Below are positions 12,301-21,657 of a DNA stretch of 64,000 nucleotides, one piece after another (positions within the stretch are counted from its first letter, which is position 1; each line of letters begins with the position of its first letter). The stretch is from Teratosphaeria epicoccoides (taxonomy: Eukaryota > Ascomycota > Dothideomycetes > Mycosphaerellales > Teratosphaeriaceae): contig JADDMT010000137.1 in the NCBI GenBank assembly GCA_021401465.1, forward strand, positions 1 to 64,000, read 5' to 3'. The notes below the pieces were generated by a model, which did not search any database, was not told the DNA's origin, and saw nothing but the letters and a program-made list of their open reading frames with translations. The position numbers and the translations under genes are program-made.

Positions 12301-13456
12301 GGCTATCGTCTGTTTCATAGGAGTGGTCCTGTGTTTCCTGAGCGCGACGCTCTTCCATGACGAAGTGAACTGGTCGAAGGCCTCGCTGCTTGAATTGCTG
12401 TTGATAAATAGTTCTGTCGTAGACGTACGGGTGCAGTTGCTTTTCTGTTCGAGTTCTTAGACTGCGTTTGCCATCGTTTGCGATACCCCCGATGTTCGGA
12501 CTCGCGATATCTGAGGTGTCAACAGGGATTAAAACATTCAGATGCTCTAGATCCTGAAGGTCCGGTGAGTCCCTGTGTACCTCGAGACCGACAGATGTGT
12601 CCAGCGCGTGTGGCAACTCCGTACCGGTCGGAGATCTAGGCAAGCGGAATTCGCACGAGTGAGCCGGTGGCTCTGGACTGCTCGGCGGGGACGAAAGGGC
12701 ACTGAGATTGCCCTGAGGCCCTTTCTCGGGAGTCTGGGGACGGTAGTTGTTCCCCCGAAAGACCTGGCTAAGGTCGGGAAGGCTTTCGTCCTCACTGGTC
12801 ATTGGGCTCGATGGCGCGAATAAAGGCTCTTCTGTTGGCGCAGGCTGTTCAAGGTGCATGTCATCCTCGGCGACGAGACCAGCAAGTCTGCTACGTGCTC
12901 CAGGGGTGCCATTGCCCTCAAAAGCGCCGTTGACCGGACTAGGCAGATAAACCACGGCGGTACCATTCTCGTCTTGAGCCGCAGTGGCAGTTGCAGGGCA
13001 AGCCTGCGTCGTTGATGTCTTGAGGGAGCTCGCAGCAGTCATTGTCTTATCATCAGGTGTGAGGACCCTGCCTTGGCGGCTTGTTGGCCTGGAGCGTTCA
13101 AATTGGCGTTCATAGCTTGCTGCGGCCTTGGGCTGCGTCCACACCTGTTTGGTCTCGTACTCATCATGTGAGCGCCGTTCACCCTGACAGCTTCCCGTCT
13201 GCAACCTCTCCGCGGTTCCCGGTGTTGCGTCCGCTGGTAGATGTTCGCCACCGTCAGTTCCTGGAATGGTCTCGGCACGACTCCGAGCTCCGTGAGCTGA
13301 GGATGGGAGCTTGTTGGGTATGGGCGGAACCTCTTCTGCACTGTTGTCCAGTCTTTGCCGCTTGCGTGGCTGCTCTGGGCTCTGGCTGTGGTTGCTGAAT
13401 TCCAGAACCTCTTCATCCGAGTCCAGAACCTCGCCACGGTCTTGCCAGCGTTTCAT
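6317..13456 (-). CDS. mus7: Mus7/MMS22-family replication-repair protein
   Basis: One uninterrupted 2379-codon frame. The N-terminus MKRWQDRGEVLDSDEE is the conserved start of fungal Mus7/MMS22 proteins. In yeasts these act with a cullin-4 or Rtt101 ubiquitin ligase and Rtt107/Brc1-type scaffolds to recover stalled or damaged replication forks. Roughly the first 1000 residues are low complexity, rich in S/P/R/E, with repeated basic patches (for example RKRQRLDNS) suiting a nuclear disordered scaffold. The C-terminal half is leucine-rich and helical, consistent with the Mms22 repeat domain (for example LLELYPATMVVSGTTVNAYL). Lack of any intron over 7.1 kb is notable, but no splice-like break is needed. 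It is divergent from SEC17, 362 bp away. The family call is firm; the ligase role is by homology. Confidence 0.9.
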   Translation of the reverse strand: MKRWQDRGEVLDSDEEVLEFSNHSQSPEQPRKRQRLDNSAEEVPPIPNKLPSSAHGARSRAETIPGTDGGEHLPADATPGTAERLQTGSCQGERRSHDEYETKQVWTQPKAAASYERQFERSRPTSRQGRVLTPDDKTMTAASSLKTSTTQACPATATAAQDENGTAVVYLPSPVNGAFEGNGTPGARSRLAGLVAEDDMHLEQPAPTEEPLFAPSSPMTSEDESLPDLSQVFRGNNYRPQTPEKGPQGNLSALSSPPSSPEPPAHSCEFRLPRSPTGTELPHALDTSVGLEVHRDSPDLQDLEHLNVLIPVDTSDIASPNIGGIANDGKRSLRTRTEKQLHPYVYDRTIYQQQFKQRGLRPVHFVMEERRAQETQDHSYETDDSRSQEQNQYQDSSPTKLGSGLTGSSISQSRPGRTKDKAGSGDELPDIDSVFSRTLSRGVQDGHKRRKTLHLPRPGQLKSTGHREPQQVSPALRQDASSVPISPPPTSSDSSRQRVAVVLPSGFRLPVGMTPAALSTPQISSETRPLHIDADASDSDVPASGPRRSNLRRAPSHAVAVDSTTESESEPWIEVEQQPDIVDDRRLQRERKRIRGVLPASWLRIDIRAQQKPSSSVRARQMSATPAATECPAKGVAQRISKRPDGTSSRGSIIDIGDSGDDDSPSPARSSKEVRQRRFCLHRDHRSTARDTAIDDEGMEMDWIDPMVVDNPRRRRSDLAGRKQQPKIKDALSRSRDASNDFSEERAGLRLAREVGNRHRRARTPLKARHAPPLGSSRPPAPRLSILDAPNSPDPRSPAPQFIRLAQRQARQQTDLGRHSPSHKVIRLATQAETLEASELLTAWREGTIKPRATLELVSEHHSPKRNMPSTSHGRAFEDTGSTRPPLLDVTNQQNIQARSRQLLRPEGAIGKTISRSHLSMAKPASFQADRESPCILETPIVRSTEIPRLEVTRLEGKKNKPRPRYRDFAQDGRTRGAQMEALEKAFDKDHRSAAFQRHMNILTEGVTRPLHVSKSHALPLHRFLESSSSMPSPMVRTRNASQCGAYLDRAAWQREHPTRQTRLTHRPRKRPPMRINAECREYRQPSEPLPEPILVEDALGSGDSKGHNTAVLQGLGPFGTRYATDFDIQPLELGTHFHQSTFVGSGDLNDALQLGNRDLDIIVRGHMRVFIDEEVCEWGAWTEDVADGLAKVPRAVIKAFDLIRVPDESTSRDVQLPTLTANIDHMLRSVVRYCSRVLVFLDPVDRKPCVQHLLRLADDLLDALDGPEASNIDLLKVNAMCLGYILVLASQACILAQHHHVSSNDQEKSRAVKSKAAMRLSACLGRFVFGDLPAFYDNKRHSLKRECGVCDDERALAGVVLVNHCLRSEIDLTFWNVIRSTSAVQPQTLSTVQRLEQEWYRIFALLPALEVNSMGETRPGSRLQSTQQDWHMIRALVDRLLELYPATMVVSGTTVNAYLRATFTRCYHLINYWGWRQCEVILGTVFDFFARRMLAPLTKEETHGSPLFLADLENRPSLDVQPEDRSFTICLKMLASGLLNMQKDRAYSDRRVGSIAWRFVPNHSRSYQKEKSVERSDLDALRNHHDLLCTLYFACPAGHRIRLDSVRNIVDHSTWHREACRISVRAWANLASFQASTDEPAESLQPFMDWFQDIMTATTSQYRLAKTEAEADFARAEATGAVGITDALLNSTIAVNQRHIAATLVDALAGLKRALRAARTLSVALRLVESSCFWKPFVPFDAGERRLYSALKEVVEVVKTAIEVKTRLCAPPHGQYSSEGSQDYGDVDGLEELAGTGTVGRPTGGHLIELLHEPLAQLMSNVFGADQAIDEDLLTELIDVWVRLASESTHSGLRSWGSYLEQYSAHSWHQLRYTDQKRKYTPYFLARVVEEAGRSLQDAMPHVLEAWLVCLVEREATLKYQHRLTSSLLETFGDHPMMENLPFIRDSKTGLYDISLHVFRQRRLGLIVSLLSNMRTNMESLTYQRSQQQEAERMYSNLVRAMMQSMKSNYQEMRTADRRVGSEANLRGAYVDFVQQVVTFLHAASIVKIDNFFTDSSVFPLPASDPTYVVGRLKAYVPKLANLGAQKALAIAIQSISERAAIDGQHSYLVRQLVSAMDEGAELGSQTRPSLRHVMLTAILPAYVAQALSTTTSWILAVPILEACMVVTGGLLHSVRLGNDSSVRAVIEIAHMTLIALLEPLHFAVDRVGRLRLPHVQNILAHVFDVGRSLLRLCGHLKRSRGSSTLQIEALDNMRAIALEVRSQLTGDGEAWFTGLPHNVSAPASDPWAEARHYARAALAKSFETEWSARDGRYVLKKHGVPKEVEVHLRSDEAEQQALLTSVTRFVEGFEIVIDGRRRNRRGAAGDAGSSMLDGVMI

Positions 13457-13818
13457 TGATGCTCTGCTTCATGATCGAACATTCAAATACCTTCCATACA
13501 TGTGTCGTGCCTTTCCAAGTCCTACTTGTCTTTGACGTGTCAGGTTCGTGAGTAATACACTATTTGTTCAGCTTGAGGTGGCTGCTTTGGATGACGCGCC
13601 TGCCGGATTGGGACGCGTTTCCGGCAGGTCAAGCGAGCGGACCCTGAACCAACGGCTCTTCCGTAACGTCGGTTTCGCTACCTCCTACGTCAGCTTCAGG
13701 CCGGCGCCCGCGAAGGCAGCTGCGACGAGCACGTGAAAGTTGTCAACTGTTGTCCTTCCAGTTAGGTCATTCGCATTCGAACAGTGTAGCTTGGCACTGC
13801 ACAGCGTAAATCGCGAAC
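13457..13818. promoter_or_regulatory. Divergent promoter region, mus7 / SEC17
   Basis: The 362 bp between the two start codons must contain both promoters or one shared one. I see no canonical TATA box placed convincingly for either gene. Confidence 0.5.
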
Positions 13819-14808
13819 ATGGCGCAAGACCCGCGAACACTCATCCAAAAGGTGCTTACATCCTGTATATGTACAGGGCCCTCAGCGAGCTCCACTGACC
13901 ATACCCAGGCCGAACAACTGTCCAAATCCTCAGGCGGCTTGTTCTCTTTCGGCAAGAGTGACAAGTACGAGCAGGCTGTCGATTTCTACACTCAAGCTGC
14001 CAATGCCTATCGACTGCAAAAAGATGGCCGATCAGCTGGCCAGGCGTTTGAGAAGGCAGCACAAATACAGATACAGAAACTCAACGAGCCAGATGATGCC
14101 GCAAATACGATGACGGAGGCCTTCAAGAGCTACAGGAAGGACGAGCCAGAAGACGCCGCGAGGTGTCTGGAGCAGGCGATCAATCACTATACATCCAAAG
14201 GCAACTTTCGGCGGGCAGCCACGCACAAGCAGAGTGTGGCTGAGCTCTATGAGGTTGAGATCTGTGACCTGAAAAGGGCGAGTGACGCATACGAGGAGGC
14301 CGCAGGGTGGTTCGAGGCAGACAATGCTGAGGCGTGCGTAGCTCTGGTGCGGAATCCTTGGACTCGTAAAGCTGACACTTAAGGATAATGCAGATTGGCA
14401 AACAAGCTCTATCTCAAGGTCGCGGACATCGCGGCCCTCAATGGCGATTATCAGAAGTCCGTCTCGCTGTACGAGCGTACAGCCAAGAGCTCGATCAACA
14501 ACAACCTGATGAAGTGGAGTGTCAAAGAATACCTCCTCAAGGCCGGCATATGCCATCTCTGCACACAGGATCTTGTCGCAACGAACAGGGCGCTTGAAAG
14601 CTATAGAGACATGGATCCTGCTTTTGCATCGACGCGCGAGCATCAATTACTCGTTGATCTCGCTACAGCAGTGGAAAATGGAGATCAGGAGATGTTCGCG
14701 GACAAGCTGTTCCAATTTGATCAAATGAGCAAGTTGGACAAATGGAAGACAACGCTGCTGCTCAGGGTAAAGGAAAGCATCGAGGAGAAGGGCGAGGATT
14801 TCTCGTAG
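13819..14808 (+). CDS. SEC17: Alpha-SNAP (Sec17)
   Basis: Soluble NSF attachment protein that bridges SNARE complexes to the NSF ATPase for disassembly after membrane fusion. Exons are 13819-13851, 13909-14333 and 14394-14808 (introns 57 and 60 bp), product 290 residues, the usual length. The first exon encodes only MAQDPRTLIQK, then AEQLSKSSGGLFSFG follows. TPR-like helices are seen, for example YEQAVDFYTQAANAYRLQK and AADCL-type repeats such as EDAARCLEQAINHYTSKGNF. The last exon restores LANKLYLKVADIAALNGDY, and the C-terminus LLRVKESIEEKGEDFS matches the part known to stimulate NSF. An essential housekeeping gene. Confidence 0.95.
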
Positions 14809-15559
14809 ACGTGATGCGGTCTGGGGCCGGGCACGATAGGAATCTTCTTTCAATTTAGCGAGGCATTGCAGGTGAACTCAATCACCTAGCAGGATCATTG
14901 AAAATGTTCAGTTAAGCGTTATTCCATCTCGACAGCGGTCAAGCTTTGCACTCTTCTCAGTGCACTTCATTTGACATTGGACAAAATATTGATATATCGG
15001 TACCTGGTATTTATAGTGCGTGCAAGTGAAGAAACATTGTCAGATGAACTCCAGAAGCTTTCGGGCGGATGTGTTGTTTCTGAACATGCATAAGGTACGT
15101 GTACTATCTCGAACTTGGAAGTTTGCTTTTACATGTGCCGCATGTAATACGCTACATGTACGCCGGCGCTGGAGATCAGGCCATGTGGCTGGCGTAAGGT
15201 CAAGTGGAGCACTCGTATCATCTCCTATCTACACTTGCAATGTATCTTCTCCTATCTACATAGTACACTTGCAATGCATGTCCTTCAGAATGCGATGACG
15301 ACAAACACCTTCAGTTCCAATGGCTGGTAAAACATGGTAGCACCGGGTGGGATTCTGCAAGATGGTGCATAAATATGAGGTAAACGAAGAGCAGGAACTG
15401 CCATTTCTCAACAGCGATGAAGATGGGCCAGTGGTACATCGCGCAAGGGACTGGGCGCCGCCACCCAAGACCAGGCCAGCTTGGGCAAGCCACATGCCAA
15501 TATGGGCATCAAGATGTTGGTGGGTCATGAGCTGGAGGCGAGGACATACTGATATGTAG
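14809..15559. other. 750-bp spacer with short direct repeats
   Basis: No independent gene is seen. Near 15219-15275 the words TCTCCTATCTACA and CACTTGCAATG each occur twice. Part of this stretch probably holds the missing first exon of the GT71 gene. Confidence 0.5.
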
Positions 15560-17254
15560 ACAGTCACCCGAAGGCAAGTGATTCTCGTCGGAGTTGCGGT
15601 ATTGTTGCTTGCAGCCCTCTTTCTACCCCAAAGAAATCGGTCACAAATCTCCAAGCTTGCGCATGGTGCAGGCATAGCGACATACCACAGTGCAAGCACA
15701 AGTCCGCTGTGCAGCAATGCGCGCTTCAACCCACACAATGTTCCGGCGCCGACAGAAGTCGATATCGAGGCAATCACATCATTCTGGCCGACATTGAAGA
15801 AGGCCATGTCAGATCACAATCCAGAGTTCAGGCTCGACCATCCCAAATGGATCTCAATGTTTCCGTCGGAACATGACATCAAGAGTAGGACGAAGCTGTT
15901 GAGTCAAGAAAATGCTACGGCGCTGCGGGAGAAGCATGCGGCGTTTGTTGGTGAAATCCCGGAGTATCCCAAAAACACGTTCAAGGGGAAAGGTGTGGTG
16001 ATGTTGGCAGGTGGTCGCTACTCAGAGTATGCGGCGACAGCCCTGGGAATGCTGAGAGAAAGTGGAAGCACATTGCCTGTCGAAGTCTGGAGACGGGATG
16101 AGCGAGAAGAGAAGCATGAGTGGTGCGACGAGATTGAGGCTGAGGGCATGGCATGCAGGCGCCTTAGCGATTACTTGGACACTGATATCTTGGAGATAAA
16201 GGACGGAAAAGAGATGAAGGTCCTCGTTATGCTCTTTTCCAGTTTCGAAGAAGTCATCTTCATTGACGCGGATAACCTGGCGTTGCAGCCTCCGGAGCTG
16301 TTGTTCGAGCACCAAGTGTACAAAGAGACCGGTGCTATTATATGGCCGGACTTCTGGACCTACGACAATATAGACTGGCTAGACTACATTGTCGGAGCCA
16401 ATGATGAGCCATCCGAGAAGCTCTGGGAGCTCAAAACGGGAGAATCAGGAGAGCTCGTGTGGGACAAGAAACGTCACTGGCGGAGCCTGGTATTGGCTAC
16501 CTATTACAACATTTACGGGCCGGATCTCTACTACACGCTCCTCAACTATGGCTACGCTGGATGGGGCGACAAAGATACCTTCCCACTCGCACTTCGAGCA
16601 CTGAACGAATCTTTCCACTTCGTCCAGGTCGATCCTGAAAGCTCATGGTCCAACAGTCGCGTAAATGACCGGCGCGTTGGCATGATGCAGATGACCCCGA
16701 CGGCCACGGACGCCACGAACAGCCAGAGCCAAGTTGGCGAGCAAGGACGGCGCGAAGCTTTATTCCATCACAGCACGACGATCAAATGGAGCCATCGGGA
16801 GTTTGTCTGCGTCAAATGCCTGCCCATTTGGTTCGCCGAAGACGCAAGCGCACCCTTCGTCTCTGCCATCGAGAACACGAGCCACGAGTTGTACAGTAAA
16901 CTACTGAATTTCGTCCGCGTCATCGACGAGGAAACACTGATGCCATTCATGGCAAATTCGACTGGCGATGCGGAGGTGCGCATGTGGCGGGCGATGGAAC
17001 ATGCGGCTTGTCGGAGCAAGGCATGGCGGCATGGCAGGACGTGTGAGTTCGCGAGGAAATATGTTGCGAAGGCCTTTAAAATGACATTCGTGGATGCGAA
17101 GACTGGGAAGGCGCTCAAGGTCAGCCAAGACAGGGACGAGAAGAATAGCTGGGTGCCAGGAATGGGCGAGGATGTTTGCTTGGTCGACCCGCCGCCGAAG
17201 AGTAAGGAGCCTTTGAATGAAGGGGCTGGGAATGACCACGGCGCCGGCCGATAA
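15560..17254 (+). CDS. GT71-type alpha-mannosyltransferase (MNN2/MNN1-like), 5' end incomplete
   Basis: Predicted Golgi type II glycosyltransferase adding mannose to cell-wall or secreted mannoproteins. A hydrophobic anchor (VILVGVAVLLLAALFL) preceded by basic residues is followed by a lumenal domain. Core motifs are GVVMLAGGRYSEYA, PVEVWRRDER, the DXD metal site in EEVIFIDADNLALQPPELL, and NYGYAGWGDKDTFPLAL. Coding frame is clear from 15560, just after a TAG, but no in-frame ATG precedes the membrane anchor; the GTG at 15578 is not a credible eukaryotic start, and the first in-frame ATG (15806) would delete the anchor. A spliced upstream exon is therefore inferred. One possibility is the ATG at 15362 with donor GTAAAC at 15380 and acceptor TAG ending 15559, phase 0. 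That exon is a guess; the enzyme class is well supported. Confidence 0.8.
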   Translation, partial: TVTRRQVILVGVAVLLLAALFLPQRNRSQISKLAHGAGIATYHSASTSPLCSNARFNPHNVPAPTEVDIEAITSFWPTLKKAMSDHNPEFRLDHPKWISMFPSEHDIKSRTKLLSQENATALREKHAAFVGEIPEYPKNTFKGKGVVMLAGGRYSEYAATALGMLRESGSTLPVEVWRRDEREEKHEWCDEIEAEGMACRRLSDYLDTDILEIKDGKEMKVLVMLFSSFEEVIFIDADNLALQPPELLFEHQVYKETGAIIWPDFWTYDNIDWLDYIVGANDEPSEKLWELKTGESGELVWDKKRHWRSLVLATYYNIYGPDLYYTLLNYGYAGWGDKDTFPLALRALNESFHFVQVDPESSWSNSRVNDRRVGMMQMTPTATDATNSQSQVGEQGRREALFHHSTTIKWSHREFVCVKCLPIWFAEDASAPFVSAIENTSHELYSKLLNFVRVIDEETLMPFMANSTGDAEVRMWRAMEHAACRSKAWRHGRTCEFARKYVAKAFKMTFVDAKTGKALKVSQDRDEKNSWVPGMGEDVCLVDPPPKSKEPLNEGAGNDHGAGR

Positions 17255-18222
17255 TTTGTGAACATGAACACAGCGCTCCATGGAGTGAGCGACAAGGCTT
17301 ATTCGAAAATGAAATCCGACGGCTTCTGTCTTTCTGCCGATCAGCATTTGATAAGCAGATGATGGATCAGCAATGGTCGTGGCACTGTGTAGGCGGCAAG
17401 TGTATCCGACCAGACCGTCGCCGGCGCCACAGAGGCTACAGCAGCCACTCGGATGTACACACGAGAGACGGCACTGTACATTGTTGGCGAATGAGACCGA
17501 ACACGTGCCTCATTGTACAGAGCCGGTCTGTGACAAGCAATCGATGGGTTGAGTCATGTCTTGGATTTATAGCCAGCCAGCGTGCAGCCAAAACGTCGGC
17601 TTTGACAGTGCAGCTCTTTACGGTTGTTGCGGGGCCTCGAAGACTTCCAAGGCTCCCTATGTACATCGCGCATCGATCTTGTGGACTAGCATGTTTGTAG
17701 CGAATGGTTGACTGTCCCATACAAATCAAGATTCTTGCCTAGTACGCTGGTCTTGGTGGCTCGATAGGCGTGGGATAGGCTATGTTGAAGTGACGGACGG
17801 AAAGCCGCCAATGGATGGCGCATGCAGGATTCTGACATGTTTCAAAGATTTTGACGCTTCTGGCATTCAGAACTGTACCCGACGACGCGAGACTGCTCAA
17901 AGTTGCGGTGTGCCGCGTCCGGCGCATTGCTCTCATCCAATGACAGGGCAAGGAGACGCAGTCGTCCTTGAACATCGAGTGAGCTGTGTTATAGACTCTC
18001 AGTTGGACTGCTAGTCCGACGACAATGTCGAAAAGCCTGTGCGACCCACAGAACATCCACAACATCGACTACGGTGCATCAAGCGAGGCACTCTGACTCC
18101 ATTGGCTCCCTCACTGACCGGACTGGCGCTGGAAGGTATTCATATGGCTCTTCCTGCCCTCTGCGGTACAGCTGCATCAAACTACTCGATGAATCTTCCC
18201 CCACAACGACATACTTCCCAAG
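17255..18222. other. 970-bp spacer, no gene seen
   Basis: Only short overlapping open frames on both strands, none with recognisable motifs or splice-joined coding character. The last few hundred bases should contain the promoter of the small secreted protein gene. Confidence 0.5.
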
Positions 18223-18647
18223 ATGCGATTCGCTCAACCCATCGTCGCTCTGATCGGGTGCGCCGTCACAGCCAGCGCCGCATGCGGCGATTGGGAGAAT
18301 TGTAAGATGTCTCACGGCAAGCACCGCTGCGTAAGTCTTACATGCCTCGACGACGCTGTGCTCGAAGGGATTCCACACGGGCGCAGAGCCCTCGCCTCAA
18401 GCATGATGGGACAACACGGCTATCTTGGCTGGCTGACGCTTTTGGACTCTAGGTCGTGCCCCGACAAGTGCACCGGGAACGACTCAAATGTCGCAAAGTA
18501 CATTGTCACGAGCATCGGAAACTGGGGAGAGAAGTACATATTTTCGTTCCCTATTCTGGATCTGGTGGTAGCAAGAACGTGTCTGATGCGAGACTTGCAG
18601 GTGCCTGGGCTTTGCGTGATTGTCGAAAATGTGCTGGGGCGCTGTGA
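18223..18647 (+). CDS. Small secreted cysteine-containing protein (effector-like)
   Basis: The ATG at 18223 opens a clear secretion signal, MRFAQPIVALIGCAVTASA, followed by ACGDWENCKMSHGKHRC. A strong donor GTAAGT at 18331 follows, with a branch-like CTGAC and acceptor CTCTAG ending 18452. This gives two exons (18223-18330, 18453-18647) and a product of 100 residues ending DCRKCAGAL, with cysteines spaced through both halves. The ORF also stays open without splicing to 18705, and acceptor AG choices a few bases downstream would put a different frame in exon 2, so the C-terminal sequence is uncertain. No family is recognised. Size, signal and cysteines suggest a secreted effector or antimicrobial-type protein, as an inference. 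Confidence 0.5.
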
Positions 18648-19274
18648 TTTGGCTGGTCTAAAAGGAGTCGGCTTCCAGATGCTCATCCTGCTGACAAGCA
18701 TCTGAAGGACCAAAAGACGTGGCGAGGGCGTGTTGGAGACATACCAAGCTCTCGAAGACAATCAGCTAGCGTAATGCGATTGCGGAGCACCATCTGCCGG
18801 CCCCTACCGATCACAATGCAGCGTCCATTCCTTGTGATCTTCATTCTTTGTCGCCGCCTGGCCTTCTGGCGACAGGATGGTCGCTCAGCATGAGCTTTGG
18901 CTTCTCTTCTGCCGCGTCCGAGCCCTGCTTGCGTGTAACTGAGTGTCTCGTGAGCCAATATGTAACAAACTTTGCACCGTTTGGACAGTAGAGCTATTGA
19001 TCTCATCTCAGGACAACTTGCGTGCTTCGATATTTGCCAGACCATTCTTGAATCTAGTACAGAGGACAAAATCAACATGAATTGAGGATATATTGAATGG
19101 CTTGGCATCAATATTGAGCCGGCGCCTTCCGAAGTTGCCCCGCTACATGGGAGACCTGCTACATCCATGGACGTAGTTCATTGCGTACTTTCGACATGCT
19201 TGCTGGGCCCACCGGCCATAGCGGAAAGATGTTGCTTACTGTGTGTCCACCGTGGCTCATCTAGAATCCCGATA
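18648..19274. other. 627-bp spacer, no gene seen
   Basis: This lies between the small secreted protein gene and the zinc-cluster regulator. The 161-codon minus-strand frame here has no recognisable motif and looks spurious. It probably holds the regulator promoter. Confidence 0.5.
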
Positions 19275-21563
19275 ATGTCTGACCCGCCGTGCTGGAGCGG
19301 CGCCGCGGCAGCTCGTGTCTGTGATCGTTGCGTTCGGTGAGCCTGACCCTTGCCAGTCTAATGCTTCTCACTTTCCGGGCTAACGCTGAGCAGCAGGAAG
19401 GTCAAATGTATGTGCGTACGATTGAGCGTCTCGGGCTCCGCTGATACCCATCTCAGGCGACGTCCAGCAGCCAACATGCTCGCGATGTCGGGAGGTCTCT
19501 GCTTCATGCACATATAGTCTCGTTAAGAAGAAGCCTGGGCCTCGCAGTGCTCCACGACCGGCTGGCAGCGCTCAGAACAGAGGTAGGCAGATGAGCGTCC
19601 AGGTCTCATGCCCGATCAAGTGGAGCCAACAAGTTTCAGATAGAAGAACAGCCTCAACCAAGCGCCGTAGCAAAGCCTCTTCCGCCGAGGATGCAGCAAA
19701 CAGTGAGCAGCTGCTCAATCCCCTGTACTTGATTACGGAGGATTTGCCTCATTCGACCATAAGACATACCGGTCAGGATCAGAGAGTCGCGCAGACATTT
19801 TTGACTGGTGATGACTCTTTGGAACGCTTCGCAGGCCAGCCCAGTCTGACTGAACTGGAAATTGGCGCAACTAACGATCAAGCCATGTAAGTCACAATTG
19901 GTAGCCACGAGACTGGCCATCACGCGGCCGAGGCTTCGCCCATCTGTTTGTCTAATGTCTTCGAATCTCTACAGAACGGGGCTTTTTTTTGCACGCATAC
20001 ACCCTTCGATCCCACTTTTCGATCGAAGCTCTTTCATGGAAGCAGTAATTGACGGCTCCGTCGACAAGTGCCTGTATAATATCATAATCGCCATTACACT
20101 TCGCATTTTACCAAGTGACATACCACGACCGGATATTAATAATGCTGAAGCCTATCTTGCGAGCCTCCTGAATAATTCCGACAACACACCATCAGTATCT
20201 TTCGATCTGGTCTCATCTCTCCAGACGATGCAGAAAGCGTGTCTTCTGGCCTACTACGGTTTCCACGATAAACCAGGTCTGAAATCTTGGATACGGGTCG
20301 GGCTCTTGACTCGCAAAGCATATGCGCTGGGCCTATCGCAGCTGGACTCCTTATATATAGAGGAGCAGGAACTACCTGCTCCAGGCGCTGATATTACAAG
20401 CCAATGGCGGCGGGTCTGGTGGGTCATATACTGTCTCGACAGCTATTCCAGCATCACGTCGGGCACCCCATTCGTCATAGAGCACGCCAGTATTGTGACT
20501 GCCCTGAAGTCTAGCGGCCACAGCTCAAGGCTTTTGTTTCTGCCCGCTGACACAGAAGACATCTGGCAAACGGCTAGTGAGTTGGTGAGTAGCATCTGAC
20601 ACTACCGAGAGAATTTTCCATATCACCAGCACAGCCTGCAAGCTAGTTCAGTACTTACTCGAAGACGGAAACCAACTCTAATCGCAATTGTAGGCTCAGG
20701 AAGCTGTCACGGACCATTTCAGCATTCACATTGTCGCGACAGTACTCATCAAGGAGGCTGCCACATTATTCCGCTTGCAGAAGCAACGACCGTATCGACA
20801 ATTCAGGGCACGTCTCACGAAATTAGAAGACCTAATAGCTGCCGTCCGTTTGGCACTGCCACCCGGATACTTGAGCTCTGCCAGAATGATCCTACGGAAC
20901 GAGACGCCCTTAGATTACCAAGCCCGCTTGGTGAACGCGATCCTGATAAAGCAAGCATCCACCCTGTTGTCGATGGTGCCAATTTTGCGAGAGCTAGATC
21001 TGCGCCAGATCCGACGTGGCTGGCAGAAAGTGATGCACTGTTGTGGAGATGTCGTCGCGACAGTCAAGGTCTGGGACACCGACATGCTCACCACAGCAGA
21101 CCCGGCAGTGTGTTTCATCATCGCCGCAACTTTGAGCCTACAGCATCTGTACAGTAAATGCGAGCCAGACCTGACTGAAGATGACCGTCAAACCCTGGGA
21201 CGACACGAAAACATCCTCAAGCTGTTTCTTCAACAGTTTGCAGCACATTGGTATCTACCACGATTTGTTCTCAGCTGTTACGAGCGGCTGTGTGATCAAT
21301 TCAAGGGATCAGTCACGTACCTCGAAGCCTTGCGGGCAATCAAGATCTCGCACGGCTTGCTCTTTGCTAAAGAGCTCACACAGCCGGCCAGTGTGGCTCA
21401 AGAGGCAGGGGCTCCGGCGGCACACGATCCCGGAACGTTCGATGACACATGGCTCGACACGTTTGAATTTGGAGACTGGAGTGTTCTGCAGGGTTTCTTT
21501 GGCTTCGACAACTTGCAGTATAATGATAAGCAAGCGCTCCCTGCGGTCAACCTGGGATATTGA
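19275..21563 (+). CDS. Zn2Cys6 fungal-specific transcription factor
   Basis: Five exons rebuild a zinc-cluster regulator of 661 residues: 19275-19336, 19394-19407, 19457-19886, 19975-20584 and 20694-21563. The DNA-binding cluster spans the first three: CDRCVRRKVKC, then TCSRCREVSASC, giving C-x2-C-x6-C and C-x2-C-x6-C, with a basic KKKPGPR linker. The second exon is only 14 nt; acceptor choice at 19393 is set by the need for six residues between the second and third cysteine. The middle homology region matches the fungal_trans domain: FFARIHPSIPLFDRSSF, then WWVIYCLDSYSSITSGTPF. No target is known. Neighbours (rhodopsin-like receptor, laccase) do not define a cluster. The class is certain; the N-terminal exons are a manual reconstruction. 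Confidence 0.85.
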
Positions 21564-21657
21564 GATATTATATTTTAATGCACAGCCAAAACACGAGATC
21601 TGTCAAGTCTTGGCGATTGCATGGTAACTTGCGTACACCGGGAGTCGCGCAATTCCA

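Noticed and set aside
18223..18705. Unspliced 160-codon frame as the small secreted protein
   Set aside because: It reads through a strong GTAAGT donor and a normal acceptor; spliced form is more likely, though not certain.
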